This document shows positions 61,600 to 64,000 of a stretch of 64,000 bases of DNA, in pieces (position 1 is the stretch's first letter; every line of letters starts with the position of its first letter). Origin of the DNA: a virus. The stretch covers positions 62,001-126,000 of the IMG/VR virus record IMGVR_UViG_3300025732_000020; one strand, written 5' to 3'. The notes beneath the pieces were generated by a model. It saw only the letters and a list, made by a program, of their open reading frames with translations, did not search any database and had not been told where the DNA came from. Position numbers and translations under genes: made by a program.

Positions 61600-62810
61600 A
61601 TAACCCAGAGGGACTTCATCGGATCTTTAGAGGCAGTATTATTCTGCCTTAAGATTTTGTATGTGCCATCTCCTTGGGTCTCAGGATCGATCCATTCTCT
61701 GTTACCATCTAGAGCTTCAGCAATCTCTCTAATCCAGTCTGCAGCAGTACATGCCGGAACATTCTGGCAAATCACATTACTATGCTTAGTTGGAATTTGT
61801 ACCTTTTTGGCATAATCATCAGGGAAACCCATGAGGGCTAGACCCTCAGAAACGGTTAACCATCTGTCCTCATGGGGATGCATCAGATGAGGAAGAGTTT
61901 TCCACATAAGCGATTGTGTTCTATACCATGCAAGTTTCATACTTCCGTCCATGATATTCTTTCCGGCTCTTTTTTTCTCCAAGGTGTAGTTGAGCCAGCG
62001 ACTTGCTCTCTCATCCTTGACTACTCTAGCGGCTTCTTCTAACCACCCTGAGTCATAGATTACGTTCCATACGGACGTCATTCTCTTAGAGGCAACATGA
62101 GCTAGAATGTCCTGCTTTGTAGACCCGGTAAACTTAGACTCAATAAACTGCCAGAGGGGGTCTGCACTAGGAAGATTTTTATTATTTGACACCGACTCCG
62201 TAGGAGCGAAATGTCCCTCTCCTAGGAATTTATGGAAAGGCAGGAAGTCTTTTTTAACTGGCGCAAGGACCGGGACCTTGTTACCCTTCCACAAGAAAAA
62301 GAAACTTCTTGTCCGTTCTTGTGGCACGCCATGATTAATCGAGGTGGTCTTTACCAAACTCATTGTATAGCCATTTGCCTGGGCGAGGGAGTTAATTCTT
62401 TCTGCAAACTCCTCTCCCATCTTGGAGTAGAGAGTTGGGGCGTTCTCGACCATAATTGCCTTAGGAGCAATTTTCTGCATAGCAAACTCAGCAGCATTGT
62501 ACATATGCATGTTACTAGGAGCAGAACATCCACGTGGGTTGTTTGCTTTATCCCCAGAGGTGGTGTTGGCCATTGAGAGCCCAGCGCATGGAGGAAGTGA
62601 CGTTACAATATCTACATAGTCAGTAGGATAGTTCTTCTCATCGAAATCGTAAAATGGCACCTTATCCATGTACTTGAGACAGTACTGATCATTCGCACCA
62701 AATACACTCCCCCAAGATGCAATCCACTTCGGATCTGACTGAAGGGCAATCGAAGTTCCTACAACACTTCCCCCTACGAGAGGGATGATATGACCATGAG
62801 TATACGTCAT
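61596..62810 (-). CDS. DNA cytosine-5 methyltransferase
   Basis: The 404-residue protein has the m5C methyltransferase motifs in order: a variant motif I (PLVGGSVVGTSIAL), the catalytic motif IV with C75 (SLPPCAGLS), motif VI VENAP (121-125), motif VIII QERTRSFFF (164-172) and motif X-like QNVPACTAADW (about 349-359), with LMGFPDDY before it. It methylates cytosine at C5 in a specific sequence. In phages this protects DNA from host or rival restriction enzymes. The target sequence is not predictable. No partner restriction enzyme is seen. It is transcribed divergently from the last two genes. Confidence 0.85.
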   Translation of the reverse strand: MTYTHGHIIPLVGGSVVGTSIALQSDPKWIASWGSVFGANDQYCLKYMDKVPFYDFDEKNYPTDYVDIVTSLPPCAGLSMANTTSGDKANNPRGCSAPSNMHMYNAAEFAMQKIAPKAIMVENAPTLYSKMGEEFAERINSLAQANGYTMSLVKTTSINHGVPQERTRSFFFLWKGNKVPVLAPVKKDFLPFHKFLGEGHFAPTESVSNNKNLPSADPLWQFIESKFTGSTKQDILAHVASKRMTSVWNVIYDSGWLEEAARVVKDERASRWLNYTLEKKRAGKNIMDGSMKLAWYRTQSLMWKTLPHLMHPHEDRWLTVSEGLALMGFPDDYAKKVQIPTKHSNVICQNVPACTAADWIREIAEALDGNREWIDPETQGDGTYKILRQNNTASKDPMKSLWVI

Positions 62811-62811
62811 G

Positions 62812-62820
62812 TGATATAAT
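62812..62820 (+). promoter_or_regulatory. Extended -10 promoter TGATATAAT
   Basis: A perfect extended -10 (as at 28202 and 55297) right before the minus-strand methyltransferase ATG. The transcript would start near 62827 with a hairpin (62826-62845). Confidence 0.6.
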
Positions 62821-62825
62821 AATTA

Positions 62826-62845
62826 AGTCTAGAGTTCCTTAGACT
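62826..62845 (+). other. Hairpin at the predicted 5' end of the transcript
   Basis: AGTCTA pairs with TAGACT around an eight-base loop (gagttcct), followed by AAAAA. Its position at the predicted start site suggests mRNA 5' end protection, or a regulatory leader. Confidence 0.45.
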
Positions 62846-62856
62846 AAAAATCCTCG

Positions 62857-62864
62857 GTTTAAAG
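62857..62864 (+). promoter_or_regulatory. GTTTAAAG motif with downstream ATTATG
   Basis: A perfect GTTTAAAG, 22 bases before the ATG at 62887, which has GGAGGA upstream as ribosome-binding site. Both promoter types occur in this gap. Confidence 0.6.
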
Positions 62865-62886
62865 ATTATGGAGGATAAATTTAGCA

Positions 62887-63183
62887 ATGGATAAAAAACT
62901 CTCGGCTCAAGACTATATGGAAATCTTGAAAAAGAAACGTCAAGATGGCTCGTATGACTATGCCGATCGTGTCTTTTATAAAGGCAAAGTAATGCTTAAA
63001 TGCCCCCCAGGAGCTACTAAGATGGGGAACACATGCGTCCCATCTGCTGCCACTGCAGCTGCCGCTGGACCAGGTAAGAACTGGCAAAAAGATCTCGGAG
63101 GCATTAACCCTCAACAAGTTCAGCAATTAGGCGTTGCAAAAACGTCTAAGGATGTAAAAAAAGCTAGGGAAAAGAATGGATGA
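62887..63183 (+). CDS. Small basic protein (98 aa)
   Basis: The protein begins MDKKLSAQDYMEILKKKRQD and has two cysteines in KCPPGATKMGNTCVPSA, followed by an Ala-rich linker and a basic, helical C-terminus (DVKKAREKNG). The CPPG...CVP pattern is one I recall from small cyanophage proteins. No function is known. It overlaps the next gene by eight bases and may form a unit with it. Confidence 0.6.
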   Translation: MDKKLSAQDYMEILKKKRQDGSYDYADRVFYKGKVMLKCPPGATKMGNTCVPSAATAAAAGPGKNWQKDLGGINPQQVQQLGVAKTSKDVKKAREKNG

Positions 63184-64000
63184 GCCAATCATCGTTACTA
63201 ATGGGCGATTCTCGGTGTCTATAGGTATCTCTAAAAAACAAATTCAAAACACAGATTTTTCTGGAATAGAAAAATTAGAACCTGGAGTGCCCGATGGTGC
63301 CACTGTTTGGAAAACACAAAGTGGTAGAACAGTAAAAAGAAATCCAGTCACTAATAGATGGTCTTACGTTGATCTTCCTAAATCAGTAAAGAATGATTCC
63401 GATGATCATGAAGCTATTGAGAAAGAGATTAATGACTTTCTTTCTAACTCTGTAGAAGAATTGATTAAGGAATTAACAACAGAAAGCACTATCAATAGAC
63501 CAGATATCTCTGGGGAGATTAAATCAGAAAAAAGCCATGGGAAGTATACATTAAGCTTAGATGAAGCTAAGTCTTTTCATGAATACCTAAAAAATCCAAA
63601 GTCACAGGAGAAATATTACGTTAGTGCTGACAGTGTAGATAATGTAATAGATAAGTTAAAACAGTCTCCTAATTTTACAAATAACCTTAAAAGGATAGCC
63701 TCTAAAGGAAGCATATCCACTAGAGGAGTTAACCTTGAAGATAGGGCTCGTAAAGTAATAAGGTTTTACCTATCTACTGGCGGTAGGTGCGCTGTTACAG
63801 GCGAAAAAATGAGTTTTAGTAATCTTCAATTAGATCATAAGATTCCTTTATCACTAAAAGGCTCAGATACAGAGGATAACTGGGCAATGATGAAACCAAA
63901 ATTCAATCAATTTAAGAGAAACTTACTGGGAGATAAGTTATTTAATAAATTAAATAAAGAAATAAATCTTCCAGAGCATTTAAGAAAGATAAGACAATTA
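63176..64000 (+). CDS. HNH nuclease-domain protein (3' end outside window)
   Basis: The frame is open from the ATG at 63176 to the window end, giving at least 275 residues. The N-terminus (MDEPIIVTNGRFSVSIGISK) and GVPDGATVWKTQSGRTVKRN form a beta domain. Near residue 215 is GGRCAVTGEKMSFSNLQLDH, followed by KIPLSLKGSDTEDNW and KFNQFKRNLLGDKL, an HNH arrangement with the catalytic DH and the later N. The long charged middle has no recognised domain. It could be a homing endonuclease or a structural protein with an added nuclease. The role is not clear. Confidence 0.65.
   Translation, partial: MDEPIIVTNGRFSVSIGISKKQIQNTDFSGIEKLEPGVPDGATVWKTQSGRTVKRNPVTNRWSYVDLPKSVKNDSDDHEAIEKEINDFLSNSVEELIKELTTESTINRPDISGEIKSEKSHGKYTLSLDEAKSFHEYLKNPKSQEKYYVSADSVDNVIDKLKQSPNFTNNLKRIASKGSISTRGVNLEDRARKVIRFYLSTGGRCAVTGEKMSFSNLQLDHKIPLSLKGSDTEDNWAMMKPKFNQFKRNLLGDKLFNKLNKEINLPEHLRKIRQL

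Noticed and set aside
1-64000. tRNA genes, CRISPR arrays, insertion sequences
   Set aside because: No cloverleaf, regular spaced direct repeats, or transposase with inverted repeats was seen by eye. A tRNA scan was not possible, so tRNAs are not excluded.
1-64000. Photosynthesis auxiliary genes (psbA, psbD, hli)
   Set aside because: None of their motifs is found in this window; they may lie elsewhere in the genome.

Overview
The window looks like about a third or less of the genome of a large, contractile-tailed, lytic cyanobacterial virus (cyanophage). The phage assignment rests on a large terminase, baseplate proteins of the gpJ, gpI and OB-fold hub types, several very long tail fibre and structural proteins, a self-cleaving S74 fibre chaperone, and tight packing of genes with 1-8 base overlaps. 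The cyanobacterial host is inferred from a small protein with the Mo-dependent-nitrogenase C-terminal domain (a domain typical of cyanobacteria), an HNH protein of cyanobacterial type, phoH, class I ribonucleotide reductase genes, and fibre modules that I associate with T4-like cyanophages. The terminase is not obviously of the T4 gp17 type, so I would not call it a standard T4-like cyanomyovirus. No photosynthesis gene or tRNA was recognised.

Layout. Bases 2-6257 (+): the end of a huge repetitive tail fibre gene and a small coiled-coil gene. 6348-7119 (-): three small overlapping genes of unknown role. 7174-23355 (+): a structural cluster with a beta-helix tailspike-like protein, two giant paralogues sharing FRYQPG modules, a leucine-rich-repeat protein and another structural protein. 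23352-28092 (-): a large structural protein, phoH and a small virion-type protein. 28237-33891 (+): a P-loop nucleotide kinase, a structural protein, a giant tail lysin with three different peptidoglycan-hydrolase-like domains, and a basic protein. 33893-45575 (-): an apparent operon running from baseplate genes through the hub and terminase (with an inserted HNH homing endonuclease) to a thioredoxin, a sigma factor and a DCL/HNH-like protein. 45647-53332 (+): tail fibre genes. 53332-61599 (+): metabolic and nuclease genes, including nrdB, nrdA with a built-in glutaredoxin, an all-alpha NTP pyrophosphohydrolase and several homing endonucleases. 61596-62810 (-): a DNA cytosine-5 methyltransferase. 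62887-64000 (+): a small protein and an HNH nuclease cut by the window end.

Two promoter classes seem visible. Nucleotide-metabolism and other early-type genes are preceded by extended -10 boxes of host sigma-70 type (TGATATAAT, TGATAGAAT, TGATAAAAT, TGGTATAAT). A second motif, GTTTAAAG, sits in intergenic gaps on both strands, usually 20-45 bases before a start codon and mostly before structural genes. The phage encodes its own sigma-like protein, with regions 2 and 3 but no clear region 4. The simplest reading is that this protein and GTTTAAAG form a phage-specific, probably late, transcription system.

No gene-free stretch longer than about 145 bases was found; the gaps contain the promoters, hairpins and terminators listed. 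Both window ends cut through genes.
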